DNA of 44,058 bases from Chitinophaga pinensis (lineage in GTDB: Bacteria; Bacteroidota; Bacteroidia; NS11-12g; UBA9320). A program made the position numbers and the translations under genes. Positions 9,921 through 18,306 of this stretch are shown here, piece by piece. The stretch is taken from assembly GCA_945897885.1 (NCBI GenBank), contig CAMDGU010000022.1, positions 1-44,058 on the forward strand. The letters are read 5' to 3'. The notes beneath the pieces are model-generated. The model searched no databases, was not told where the DNA came from, and worked only from the letters and a program-made list of their open reading frames with translations. How positions within the stretch are numbered: the first letter of the stretch is position 1; each line of letters begins with the position of its first letter.

Positions 9921-10937
9921 CTACAAGACTCCTTCGAATTGGTTTAGTAAACGGATATCGTTCTCAAAAAATAGTCTCAAATCCTTAATGCCATATTTCA
10001 ACATAGCAATCCTTTCAATACCCATCCCAAAAGCATATCCGGAATAGGTTTCCGTATCAATACCACAATTTTTTAAAACATTTTCATCCACCATTCCGCA
10101 ACCCAAAATTTCTAACCAACCCGTTCCTTTCGTTAGCCTTATATCCTCTTCGGAGCCCGTTCCTAGAAATATATCCATTTCAGCTGATGGCTCAGTAAAA
10201 GGGAAATAGGAAGGCCTGAATCTTATCTCGGTACCCTTGCCAAAAAATTCTTCAACAAACTGAAAAAGGGTAAGTTTTAAATCAGCAAACGAAACATTTT
10301 TGTTAATGTATAATCCTTCTACCTGATGAAAAAAACAATTTGCTCTTGCTGAAACAGCTTCGTTTCTATATACTCGTCCCGGTGATATCGTGCGTATTGG
10401 TGGCTTTTGATTTTGCATTACTCTAACCTGAACAGAAGAGGTATGGGTTCGTAAAGCCATGTCTTTTTCAACGAAAAAGGTATCTTGCATATCTCTGGCA
10501 GGATGATTCTCAGGAAAATTTAACGCTGAAAAATTGTGCCAGTCATCTTCTATCTCAGGGCCTTCTGAAATTATAAAACCCATTCTGTCAAAAATACTGA
10601 TAATCTGATTTTGAACAATACTTAATGGATGCCTGCTTCCCAAAGGTCTTGCATCGCCTGGTAATGAAAAATCTATTTCATCATTTTTTTCTTGGTTTCC
10701 TGAATTGAGTTGAACTTGAAACCTAGAAAATTTTTCTTCTAGTTCAGTTTTTAATTGATTTACCAATTGCCCCAAACTTTTTTTTTCTTCGGGGTTTGAT
10801 TTTTTAAATTCCTCAAACACCGCATTTAGCTTTCCTTTTTTTGAAAGAAATTCCAATCTATATTTTTCAAGTTGTTCCTTCGTTCTTATTTCAAATTTTT
10901 TTGCCTCTGCTTTTAGCTTCTCAATTTGGTCTTTCAT
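9921..10937 (-). CDS. pheS: Phenylalanyl-tRNA synthetase alpha subunit
   Basis: The 338-residue product is the catalytic subunit of the alpha2-beta2 enzyme that charges tRNA-Phe. An N-terminal coiled coil (residues 1-90, Lys/Glu-rich) binds the tRNA. The class II core follows: HPLSIVQNQI, FSALNFPENHPARDMQDTFF, motif 2 region CFFHQVEGLYINKNVSF, RFRPSYFPFTEPSAEMDI, GWLEILGCGMV, and motif 3 YAFGMGIERIAMLKYGI. The length is normal. pheT is not adjacent; in Bacteroidota the two genes are often apart. A 455-base AT-rich spacer lies upstream. Confidence 0.96.
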   Translation of the reverse strand: MKDQIEKLKAEAKKFEIRTKEQLEKYRLEFLSKKGKLNAVFEEFKKSNPEEKKSLGQLVNQLKTELEEKFSRFQVQLNSGNQEKNDEIDFSLPGDARPLGSRHPLSIVQNQIISIFDRMGFIISEGPEIEDDWHNFSALNFPENHPARDMQDTFFVEKDMALRTHTSSVQVRVMQNQKPPIRTISPGRVYRNEAVSARANCFFHQVEGLYINKNVSFADLKLTLFQFVEEFFGKGTEIRFRPSYFPFTEPSAEMDIFLGTGSEEDIRLTKGTGWLEILGCGMVDENVLKNCGIDTETYSGYAFGMGIERIAMLKYGIKDLRLFFENDIRLLNQFEGVL

Positions 10938-11392
10938 TTTATATTTTCTTTTTAAATTTATAAGCCAGATGGAATGACTTATATTTTTTTTGTTTCAGGT
11001 TTAAAGGATATCATTATCTGCATTTCATTTCGGTTTCAAAATTAGGGGATTTGTAAAAATTTGGAGTGATTGATTTTAAACTGCCGAAAGGAAAAAGAAA
11101 AACTATTATATATTATTTCTTTCTTATTAGCTCTGTTAATTTGTGGATTTGTTTAATGAGTTATGTAATTGTTAAGTGTTTATTAACACAGTTATTTATT
11201 ATAAGTTATTTATTATAAGTAAGTTAACATTATTATTTTTTGGTTTACTTTGCTTAAATAACAAGGAAATGTTAATTACTTAATTGTTTATATCCATCCT
11301 TATAATGGGTACTTTTTTTTATTTCTTTTTCTTATAACTAATTTATACTTCAAATTTGTTATTAACTAAGGTCATGATTGCTGCTATCAACA
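10938..11392. other. 455-base AT-rich intergenic spacer, candidate replication origin region
   Basis: No gene is visible on either strand. By count, 11161-11220 is about 15% GC and 11221-11340 about 20%, well below the flanking genes. It holds a 14-base tandem duplication (GTTATTTATTATAA at 11191-11204 and 11205-11218), a GTGTT/AACAC inverted repeat (11176-11189) and several TTAAC/GTTAA half-sites. No perfect DnaA box (TTATCCACA) was found; the nearest is TGTGGATTT at 11142-11150 with two mismatches. Part of it must be the pheS leader; a CAAAATTA at 11037-11044 would serve as a minus-strand -7 box. Assignment as oriC rests only on composition and on the parS sites 3.4 and 4.3 kb away. Confidence 0.35.
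11191..11218. repeat. 14-bp tandem duplication in AT-rich spacer
   Basis: GTTATTTATTATAA occurs twice head to tail. It is entirely AT apart from the first base of each unit, as expected of a DNA-unwinding element, though a slippage product of no function is equally possible. Confidence 0.8.
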
Positions 11393-12946
11393 CTAATCTA
11401 TATAGATTTCAACACCTGTTGTATCCCAGTTTGGTTTAATTGTAATAAAGTCTTTTAGAAAGAGGATTTTTTCGGGAATCTTTTTTTCGTAATAGTTTCC
11501 TTCATCCCAAAGTCCATTGGAATTTTCGTCTTCCCAAATTTCTATAGAATAGTTTGATGGTAAAAGACCTCTGATTTGATTTATTTTATTTAGCTGGGTA
11601 GTTATAATGTATTCGCTAAAAGGGTTGCCTATTTTTACTAATACAGTGCCTTTATAATTTAGAGTTGAATCTTTTACTACAAACTCGTAATTACCTGTTT
11701 CTTCGTCGGTAGCTATTTTTATAAGAATGGTATCGCCTTTGTTTTCTTGACCATTTATATCCGTTAATGCTCCTGGTTCAAAAATTATCTGCCTGTTCGA
11801 GCTAATTTCTGCTTGGATATATAATTTATTTGGAAAAATATTTTTTACAATAAATCCAGTATTTAGCCCATTTATTTTAATTTTTTCAGTATTTATAAGC
11901 TTTACCGGAACTGTAGAAGTAATATAGTTAGGATCGCCTTTTCGCGTTAATAGTGCTACAGAAGTTAATTTAAGTATTTGTTTTTTCCTTTTTTTTGGTT
12001 GTGGTATGGTAAATGTCTGTAAAGTATCAGTTTTAACGGTAAAAGTTAAAGTATCTCTGACATAGAATGGGTGAATAATTAAGAAGCTGTCTGCTTTTGT
12101 AGTAGAAATTATGTTTAAAAAATCCTTTTTATTCAAGTCCAAATCAAAGGTGTATTTGATGGCATTTATATCGGTCGGTTGCTTATTTAACTTTATGCTG
12201 ATGCTATTTTCATTGATATAGTTACACTTTAGGACAGATAAACGTATGGAATCAAATAGTGATTGAAAAGGTATTAATTTTGATATAATATTTATAGGTT
12301 TTTCTTTTATACTTATGGTATCGTAATAGTACAATTCATTAATATCTAACAGTTTATTAGAGTTATTATCTTTGAAAGTTAAATGTGAATAGCTATCCGG
12401 AGCTATGTTATTTATTTTCCAATCACCATTTTTATCACTAGTGGTTTCATAAATAACGGAGGTATATAAGTTTTTTATTAGAACAGTTGATTTATCTATA
12501 GGTTTATTTTCCTTAACAGCAATTACTCTTCCATAAACAGACGCAGTGTCAATAGAATTTCCTGTGCTAAATGTATAATAAAAATTTTCTAAAACATTGC
12601 CCTCGTTTATATCAACGATACCTTTTCCAAAATTGATGCAATAAGTTGTACTAGGTTTAAGCGAATCTCTTTCTAACTCCAACTCAATTTTATTTATTTT
12701 TATTTTTATTTTAGGAATTGAAGAAAATTTAGGTGTCATTGAAATATTTTCTAATTGATTTCTTATTTCAATATTTTCATCAAAATACAAATCAATAGTT
12801 TTTGGGTAAGTACTAACAGAATTTTGTTGCGGTATGCTTTTTATAAAAACAGGAGGGTTTACATCTTTTTGACCACCATCGGGTATAACAATTTGAGCAC
12901 ACGAGTATAATAGAATTAATGGAAGTAGTCCTTTTACGCTTTTCAT
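11393..12946 (-). CDS. Ig-like domain lipoprotein
   Basis: The 517-residue product begins with a lipoprotein signal peptide ending in the lipobox LLYS-C (Cys16). Shortly after comes GGQKDVNPPVFIKSIPQQNS, the hallmark of Bacteroidota lipoproteins with an N-terminal SbsA-type Ig-like (Big_5) domain. Residues ~60-130 complete that domain (TTYCINFGKGIVDINEGN), and a carboxypeptidase-regulatory-like fold follows (DTASVYGRVIAVKENKPI, DKNGDWKINNIAPDSY). The rest is beta-rich with a C-terminal motif of outer-membrane anchored proteins (SIEIWEDENSNGLWDEG). Function is unknown. The start codon directly abuts the mnmG stop (TAGATG), so the two are one transcript. Confidence 0.85.
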   Translation of the reverse strand: MKSVKGLLPLILLYSCAQIVIPDGGQKDVNPPVFIKSIPQQNSVSTYPKTIDLYFDENIEIRNQLENISMTPKFSSIPKIKIKINKIELELERDSLKPSTTYCINFGKGIVDINEGNVLENFYYTFSTGNSIDTASVYGRVIAVKENKPIDKSTVLIKNLYTSVIYETTSDKNGDWKINNIAPDSYSHLTFKDNNSNKLLDINELYYYDTISIKEKPINIISKLIPFQSLFDSIRLSVLKCNYINENSISIKLNKQPTDINAIKYTFDLDLNKKDFLNIISTTKADSFLIIHPFYVRDTLTFTVKTDTLQTFTIPQPKKRKKQILKLTSVALLTRKGDPNYITSTVPVKLINTEKIKINGLNTGFIVKNIFPNKLYIQAEISSNRQIIFEPGALTDINGQENKGDTILIKIATDEETGNYEFVVKDSTLNYKGTVLVKIGNPFSEYIITTQLNKINQIRGLLPSNYSIEIWEDENSNGLWDEGNYYEKKIPEKILFLKDFITIKPNWDTTGVEIYID

Positions 12947-14809
12947 CTATCGGCCGAAATGTACTAATAATATTGAAATATCAGCAGGTGAAACGCCACT
13001 AATTCTTGAAGCTTGACCAATATTTGAAGGTTTAATCTTCGATAATTTTTCTCTGGCTTCTGCTGATAATGACTTTACATTATTGAAATTAAAATCGTCT
13101 TTGATAGAAATGTGTTCCAATGAATTTATTTTATTAGCCATTTCTCTTTCTTTCTCCATATATCCGGCATACTTAATCATTATTTCAGCTTCTTCCTTCT
13201 CTTCTTCTGAGAAAGAGTGAAAAGGTTTACTATACTCAAACCAATTATTTGTAAGGTTGTTAATTGAAGTATTCGTTCTTAATAAAAGTTTATGCAGACT
13301 TACTTTTTCAAGAATTAAGGAGCTGTCTAATGCCTTAAGAATTGGATTAATTTCTTCTAAACTTGGTTTAATTGTTTTGGTTTGAGTAATGATAGAATTA
13401 ATATTTTTAATTTTAGTAAGATATTTATCATACTTCCAGTTATCTAGAAGCCCAAGGTGATAACCAATTTTAGAAAGTCTTTGGTCTGCATTATCTTGGC
13501 GCAGGAGGATTCTATACTCTGCTCTAGATGTAAACATTCTATAGGGCTCATCAGTTCCCTTATTTATTAAATCGTCAATTAGCACTCCAATGTAGGCTTC
13601 ATTTCTCGAAAGAACTAGTTGGGCGTTCTCATTTATTTTTTGATGTGCATTTATTCCAGCAATTAGTCCTTGACAGGCAGCTTCTTCATAACCAGTTGTT
13701 CCATTTATTTGGCCGGCAAAGAAGAGATTATTAATAAGTTTTGTTTCTAGGGAAGCTTTTAATTGAGTTGGAGGAAAATAATCGTACTCTATGGCATATC
13801 CCGGTCTGAACATCTTAGCATTCTCAAACCCGGGTATTTCTTGCAATGCTCTGTATTGAATTTCTTCAGAAAGGGAAGTTGAAAAACCATTGACATATAT
13901 CTCAACAGTATCTCTACCTTCGGGTTCTACAAATATTTGGTGTCTTTCCCTTTCTGCAAAGCGGTTAATTTTATCTTCAATTGATGGACAGTATCGGGGA
14001 CCTATTCCTTGTATTGAACCGTTAAACATTGGAGAATCTGCAAATCCTTCTCTTAAAATATCATGTGTTCTAGGATTGGTATATGTGATAAAGCAACTTT
14101 TTTGCTTGGTTATAGTGCTTTGTCCCCAGTAAGAAAATTTGGAAGCATCTTCATCTCCGGTTTGTTCTTCCATTTTTGAATAATCTAAACTCCTTCCATC
14201 GATACGTGGCGGAGTTCCTGTTTTCATTCTGCCGCTTTCAAAGCCCAAAAGATTTAAACTTTTGGTTATTCCATAGGAAGCAGATTCGGAAGCTCTACCT
14301 CCGCCAAAGTTTTTCTTTCCTATATGTATAAGACCGTTCAAGAACGTGCCACTAGTTATAATTAATGCTCTACAATAAAATTTAATACCAAGAGATGTTT
14401 TTACACCATCAATTTTATTGCCACTACTTAATATCTCAGAGACATTATCTTGCCAAAAATCTATATTTTGATTGCTTTCTAAAGCAAGCCTCCAATTCCA
14501 ACTGAACTCCATTCTGTCGCATTGAGCTCTCGGGCTCCACATCGCAGGTCCTTTAGAGCGGTTTAGCATTCTAAACTGAATAGTTGATTTATCAGTAATA
14601 ATACCTGTCATACCGCCCAAAGCGTCTATTTCTCTTACAATTTGGCCCTTTGCAACACCACCAACAGCAGGATTGCAACTCATTTTTGCGATAGTCTCCA
14701 TGTTCATTGTAATTAATAAAACCGAAGAACCTAGTTTTGCGGCAGAAAATGCACTTTCACAGCCGGCATGACCGGCTCCTACAACTATAATATCGTAATT
14801 ACTTTTCAT
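12947..14809 (-). CDS. mnmG: tRNA uridine-5-carboxymethylaminomethyl modification enzyme
   Basis: MnmG (GidA) works with the GTPase MnmE to modify U34 in the anticodon of several tRNAs. The 620-residue product has the FAD-binding start DIIVVGAGHAGCESA, the MSCNPAVGGVAKGQIVREID signature, RMLNRSKGPAMWSPRAQCDR, TGTPPRIDGRS, and the C-terminal MnmE-binding domain ending in SRISGVSPADISILLVH. Length is normal. Its ATG overlaps the ybeY stop by four bases (ATGA), and a parS site ends 3 bases upstream of the start codon, so ParB binding could affect its transcription. In many bacteria this gene lies close to the chromosomal origin. Confidence 0.97.
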   Translation of the reverse strand: MKSNYDIIVVGAGHAGCESAFSAAKLGSSVLLITMNMETIAKMSCNPAVGGVAKGQIVREIDALGGMTGIITDKSTIQFRMLNRSKGPAMWSPRAQCDRMEFSWNWRLALESNQNIDFWQDNVSEILSSGNKIDGVKTSLGIKFYCRALIITSGTFLNGLIHIGKKNFGGGRASESASYGITKSLNLLGFESGRMKTGTPPRIDGRSLDYSKMEEQTGDEDASKFSYWGQSTITKQKSCFITYTNPRTHDILREGFADSPMFNGSIQGIGPRYCPSIEDKINRFAERERHQIFVEPEGRDTVEIYVNGFSTSLSEEIQYRALQEIPGFENAKMFRPGYAIEYDYFPPTQLKASLETKLINNLFFAGQINGTTGYEEAACQGLIAGINAHQKINENAQLVLSRNEAYIGVLIDDLINKGTDEPYRMFTSRAEYRILLRQDNADQRLSKIGYHLGLLDNWKYDKYLTKIKNINSIITQTKTIKPSLEEINPILKALDSSLILEKVSLHKLLLRTNTSINNLTNNWFEYSKPFHSFSEEEKEEAEIMIKYAGYMEKEREMANKINSLEHISIKDDFNFNNVKSLSAEAREKLSKIKPSNIGQASRISGVSPADISILLVHFGR

Positions 14810-15222
14810 TCAGGTTTCACGTGAAACAGTTTTGCTAATAATTTATTCTCTGCAGTTCTCATAATTTGGCTATCCTTCTCTGTTTTGTCCTTCAGGCCAC
14901 TGAGGTGAAGTAGGCCATGAATTACAATCCGAGACAATTCTTCATTTTCAGTAACGTTGTAACTTATAGCGTTTTCTCTTACACGATCTATACTAATAAA
15001 TATTTCAGCTTCTTTTGATACATTATCTCGTAAATCGAAAGTAATAATATCAGTAAAATAGTCGTGTTTGAGATATTCTTTATTTATTTCGAGTAACTCT
15101 TTATCTGTTATAAAATGCAGATTAAGACTATCCAGGTATAAGGACAATTCTTGGTCTAACGTTATGATAATTCTTCTAATGCTCTCCTCGAATGGGTGCG
15201 AGTTTTCAATTTCTATTTCCAC
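14806..15222 (-). CDS. ybeY: Endoribonuclease YbeY
   Basis: YbeY is a single-strand-specific metallo-endoribonuclease needed for 16S rRNA 3'-end maturation and ribosome quality control. The 138-residue product has NKEYLKHDYFTDIITFDL and the zinc motif HGLLHLSGLKD. Two of the usual three His ligands are present (His102, His106); the third position is Asp112, which I recall as usual in Bacteroidota. The start is GTG at 15222, sharing one base with the stop of the upstream CHU_C gene (TAGTG). Its last residues LFHVKPE are encoded by the parS site, where TTT-CAC-GTG-AAA reads FHVK. Confidence 0.93.
   Translation of the reverse strand: MEIEIENSHPFEESIRRIIITLDQELSLYLDSLNLHFITDKELLEINKEYLKHDYFTDIITFDLRDNVSKEAEIFISIDRVRENAISYNVTENEELSRIVIHGLLHLSGLKDKTEKDSQIMRTAENKLLAKLFHVKPE
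14813..14828. promoter_or_regulatory. parS site 1 (ParB binding)
   Basis: GGTTTCACGTGAAACA matches the conserved bacterial parS consensus TGTTTCACGTGAAACA at 15 of 16 positions; the inner 14 bases are a perfect palindrome. It lies inside the end of ybeY and just before mnmG. parS sites cluster near chromosomal origins and load ParB for segregation. Confidence 0.85.
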
Positions 15223-16955
15223 TATCTTATTACAAATATAGTTCCTGTTTTTAAATGGTAGTTGTTTTTCTGGTCATAAAAATAGACTTTATAGGCATAA
15301 CTTCCCAAAGGGGCAAAGTCATCAGATATTCTTCCATTCCATCCTTCATAAAGATTTGTTGTTTGATAGATTTTTTCGCCCCAACGGTTATATATTTCCA
15401 TGTTACCACGAGCCTTATCAAGACCTATACCATAAACCCTGAAAATATTATTATTGCTAAACGGATTTATCGTATGAGGTAAATAAAACTCCTCTATCTT
15501 ATAAATACATTTTACATTTGATGTGGACGAGGATGATCTAGCTAAGCTATTTAGAGATTCATTGTTCCTGATTCTAAAACAGGTAGAATCTGAATTTATA
15601 TCCTCTGATAGAAACAAAAGCTGAGTATTATAGTTGTTCTCGGTTTGGTAAATGTTCCACGTGAAACGGTTAGTGGAAGTTTCTATTGTTTGGTCGCGTA
15701 TACCTTTTTCGTATCCAACGTATAAATTCCATTTAAAATTATATGCATTGCCTTTTAATAAAGGTTCTAGCAAAAGTATCGATGTTCCGATGTTTGAAAT
15801 GGAAGAAATACTTTGGCACTTGTCAACTGTTTTTACGCGATACGAATAGACTAATTTGTTGAAATTTGCATCTAAATCTTCCAAATTATAATTTTCAATA
15901 AGAGGGTTGCTTTTTAAGGCGGCAAATCTAATAAATGGTGATTTGCCTTCCGATTTTTCAACAATTAAGGAATCAGTATCTGGTTGTTTTTCTATATCAA
16001 AGGATATTTTAATAAAAGCATCATTTTCTACTGTAACGTTAGATAAGTAATTTCTAGAGGGGGAGGCAATTTTACGAGTTTGGAAGCAAACGGTATTGGA
16101 AGAAGACGTTTTTTGGGTTCTAACTTCTTCGGTCCTAATATAGTAGCAAAAATTATCTCCTAACTTTATGTTATTTATTTCTATACTTGTTTGGTCTGGT
16201 GTCAGAGTTAATAGTTTGCAAAATCCTTCATTGTTTAAGTTCAAAACCAAATACTGATTTGCAGTTGACCATCCTTCATAAATAGTCCAATTAAAAGAAA
16301 TAGATCTTTTGCAGGTGTCAACCTTGCCGCTTAGGTATGCTGCTTTTTGAGTTCCACTTATAGGAGCAAATAGATTACAACTGTCAAATGTTGATAATGC
16401 TATTTTTGAGGGATTTGTAAAATCAAAACCAGGCAGAATGCAAGAAGTTTTGTCTGAATCTAAGATCTTGTCATAGTCCGTTGCCGTAAAATTATATAGC
16501 CAATATCCTTTTGTATCCGGTTCAGAATTTTTTTTCCAGCCTGCAGAAAGTTTCTGAGAGACATAATCAAAACTTACCGAATCGAGTTCTAAAAGAGGAG
16601 GTTTGTTTTGATCAATAGTTTGATAATTAGAAATAAAACTATCTGTACCGTTACAAGAACTATACGTAACAAGTTTAAATTTCCAATCGGAGGTTAAATC
16701 TGTAAGAAGCACAGTTTGCTCATTAGTGCCAACTGTATTTATGGTTTTATTCAAAAGCCAAGGACCGTTATTTTCTGAGGAATATATTTTGTAAAATTTA
16801 AATGAATTACAATTGTCACTTGGTGTTTTCCAAAATAGAGTTGCGCTGGAAGTGTTATTGTCAAGGCATATCCTTAATATTTGAGGCCCATAGTCAATAG
16901 CATTGACAATCTGAGAGGCAACTAAGAATAATATAACTAATAACCGCGCAATCAT
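15222..16955 (-). CDS. Secreted protein with CHU_C (gliding-motility-associated) C-terminal domain
   Basis: The 577-residue product has a signal peptide (Leu/Val-rich core, cleavage near VNA). The middle is made of fibronectin-III-like repeats with recurring Trp and aromatic patterns (ATLFWKTPSDNCNSFKFYKI, KISFDIEKQPDTDSLIVEKS). The last ~85 residues are the CHU_C domain (NNNIFRVYGIGLD, MEIYNRWGEKIYQTT, YEGWNGRISDDFAPLGSYAYKVYF), the type B signal for the type IX secretion system. It is therefore inferred to be exported to the cell surface, with unknown function. It heads the overlapping series with ybeY, mnmG and the lipoprotein. A second parS lies within its coding sequence. Confidence 0.9.
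   Translation of the reverse strand: MIARLLVILFLVASQIVNAIDYGPQILRICLDNNTSSATLFWKTPSDNCNSFKFYKIYSSENNGPWLLNKTINTVGTNEQTVLLTDLTSDWKFKLVTYSSCNGTDSFISNYQTIDQNKPPLLELDSVSFDYVSQKLSAGWKKNSEPDTKGYWLYNFTATDYDKILDSDKTSCILPGFDFTNPSKIALSTFDSCNLFAPISGTQKAAYLSGKVDTCKRSISFNWTIYEGWSTANQYLVLNLNNEGFCKLLTLTPDQTSIEINNIKLGDNFCYYIRTEEVRTQKTSSSNTVCFQTRKIASPSRNYLSNVTVENDAFIKISFDIEKQPDTDSLIVEKSEGKSPFIRFAALKSNPLIENYNLEDLDANFNKLVYSYRVKTVDKCQSISSISNIGTSILLLEPLLKGNAYNFKWNLYVGYEKGIRDQTIETSTNRFTWNIYQTENNYNTQLLFLSEDINSDSTCFRIRNNESLNSLARSSSSTSNVKCIYKIEEFYLPHTINPFSNNNIFRVYGIGLDKARGNMEIYNRWGEKIYQTTNLYEGWNGRISDDFAPLGSYAYKVYFYDQKNNYHLKTGTIFVIR
15653..15668. promoter_or_regulatory. parS site 2 (ParB binding)
   Basis: TGTTCCACGTGAAACG agrees with the degenerate parS consensus TGTTYCACGTGAAACA at 15 of 16 positions, differing only in the last base. 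It lies within the CHU_C gene, where it encodes RFTWN, 840 bases from site 1. Two such sites this close are very unlikely by chance. Confidence 0.85.
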
Positions 16956-17147
16956 TTATTGTATAAAGACTATTTTCAAATGATAAACGTTGTATCAAAC
17001 AAGTTTATTTTCGAAATAACCAACAAATTAACATAAACAATTTGAATATTAGAGCTATAATGACAAATAGTAAACTAATATGCCTCTAATTTTGTTAGAA
17101 AGATAAGGATATGACATAATTATAGTTAGATATAGTTTAAAAGCTGT

Positions 17148-17155
17148 TAATTTTG
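17148..17155 (+). promoter_or_regulatory. -7 promoter box before the pseudouridine synthase gene
   Basis: TAATTTTG fits TAnnTTTG exactly. The first ATG (17158) begins two bases after the box, so transcription would start at or beyond it; the ATG at 17170 may be the real start or the transcript may be almost leaderless. No good -33 element was found. Confidence 0.4.
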
Positions 17156-17157
17156 TA

Positions 17158-18306
17158 ATGCATAATAAAATGAAAAATAACCTCAATGAAAATGTTAAGA
17201 GGACAAGAAAGCGAATCGTTGTGAAACGTGATTCTTTAGAAAAAAACACTGATAGTCGTTTAGAAGAGAAAACCGTTAATAATTATTCCAACAGTTCTTT
17301 TGGAAATGGTGACAAGCAGTTTCGGCCTTATGAGAATAAGGGTAGTGATTTTAAAAGGCCATATAACGCCAACTTTAATAAGGGAAACGAACGCAAACCT
17401 TATAATCCCAATAATCAAAGGGTAGATGGAAAAAGACCGTTTAATTCAGGGTTTAAAAAAGAATTTGTTGAGGACCCTTCAATGAAACACCAATTTTTCA
17501 AAAAACACGAGAGCCCCATAATACCAATTCCTTCTGCGCCACGTAACCCTAATCAAGACAATGAATTAATCAGGTTAAATAAATTTATTTCAAATGCTGG
17601 TGTTTGTAGCAGAAGAGAGGCGGATGAGTATATAACCAAAGGACTTATCAAGGTTAATGGAGAAGTAATAACCGAGCTGGGGCATAAAATAAAAAATAAG
17701 GATATTGTAGAATACAAAGGCAAAAGAATAGTTGAGGCAAACCATGTTTACATTTTGTTAAATAAACCAAAGGATACTATTACAACAACCAGTGATCCTG
17801 AGAATAGACCTACAGTTATGGATCTTGTTCAAAAAGCAACAGATCAACGCATTTTTCCTATTGGAAGATTAGACAGAAATACAACGGGTGTTATCCTTTT
17901 AACCAATGATGGAGATTTTGCTCAAAAATTGTCTCACCCGTCTAGTGAGGTAAAGAAAGTGTACTACGCAATTTTGGACAAACCTTTAGAAAGGGAGCAT
18001 TTTGATAAATTAGCTGAAGGAGTTATCTTAGAAGACGGACCAATGAATGTTGATGAAATTGCATACGTTGACGCAAGCGACCATACGCTGATAGGAGTTG
18101 AAATTCATAGTGGAAAAAACAGGATTGTGCATCGCATGTTCGAACACTTGGGATATCGGTTGAAAAAACTGGACCGTGTAGTTTACGCCGGTTTAGATAA
18201 AGGTGGGTTGAGAAGAGGAAAATGGAGATTTTTGAAGTTTAATGAAGTCCAAATGGTTCTCAATACGATCAAATATGAAGATGAAAAAAGCAACTCTAAT
18301 AAATAG
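17158..18306 (+). CDS. rRNA pseudouridine synthase, RsuA/RluB family, with long N-terminal extension
   Basis: The enzyme isomerises a uridine in rRNA to pseudouridine. After a low-complexity Arg/Lys/Asn/Gly-rich extension of ~136 residues comes an S4 RNA-binding domain (RLNKFISNAGVCSRREADEY, residues 139-158), then the catalytic domain with GRLDRNTTGVILLTNDGD (catalytic Asp239) and the C-terminal HSGKNRIVHRMFEHLGY. RluB is the likeliest member, but RsuA or RluF cannot be excluded. The basic extension is common in Bacteroidota and may bind RNA. ATG 17158 or 17170 could be the start. Its 3' end overlaps the next gene. Transcription runs divergently from the 16955 gene across a 202-base gap. Confidence 0.93.
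   Translation: MHNKMKNNLNENVKRTRKRIVVKRDSLEKNTDSRLEEKTVNNYSNSSFGNGDKQFRPYENKGSDFKRPYNANFNKGNERKPYNPNNQRVDGKRPFNSGFKKEFVEDPSMKHQFFKKHESPIIPIPSAPRNPNQDNELIRLNKFISNAGVCSRREADEYITKGLIKVNGEVITELGHKIKNKDIVEYKGKRIVEANHVYILLNKPKDTITTTSDPENRPTVMDLVQKATDQRIFPIGRLDRNTTGVILLTNDGDFAQKLSHPSSEVKKVYYAILDKPLEREHFDKLAEGVILEDGPMNVDEIAYVDASDHTLIGVEIHSGKNRIVHRMFEHLGYRLKKLDRVVYAGLDKGGLRRGKWRFLKFNEVQMVLNTIKYEDEKSNSNK

Noticed and set aside
11142-11150. TGTGGATTT as a DnaA box
   Set aside because: Two of nine bases differ from the consensus and it stands alone, so it is not enough to call a box.
15652-15849. Small plus-strand frame starting MFHVKR
   Set aside because: It owes its start to the parS sequence and lies antisense in the CHU_C gene with no sign of selection.
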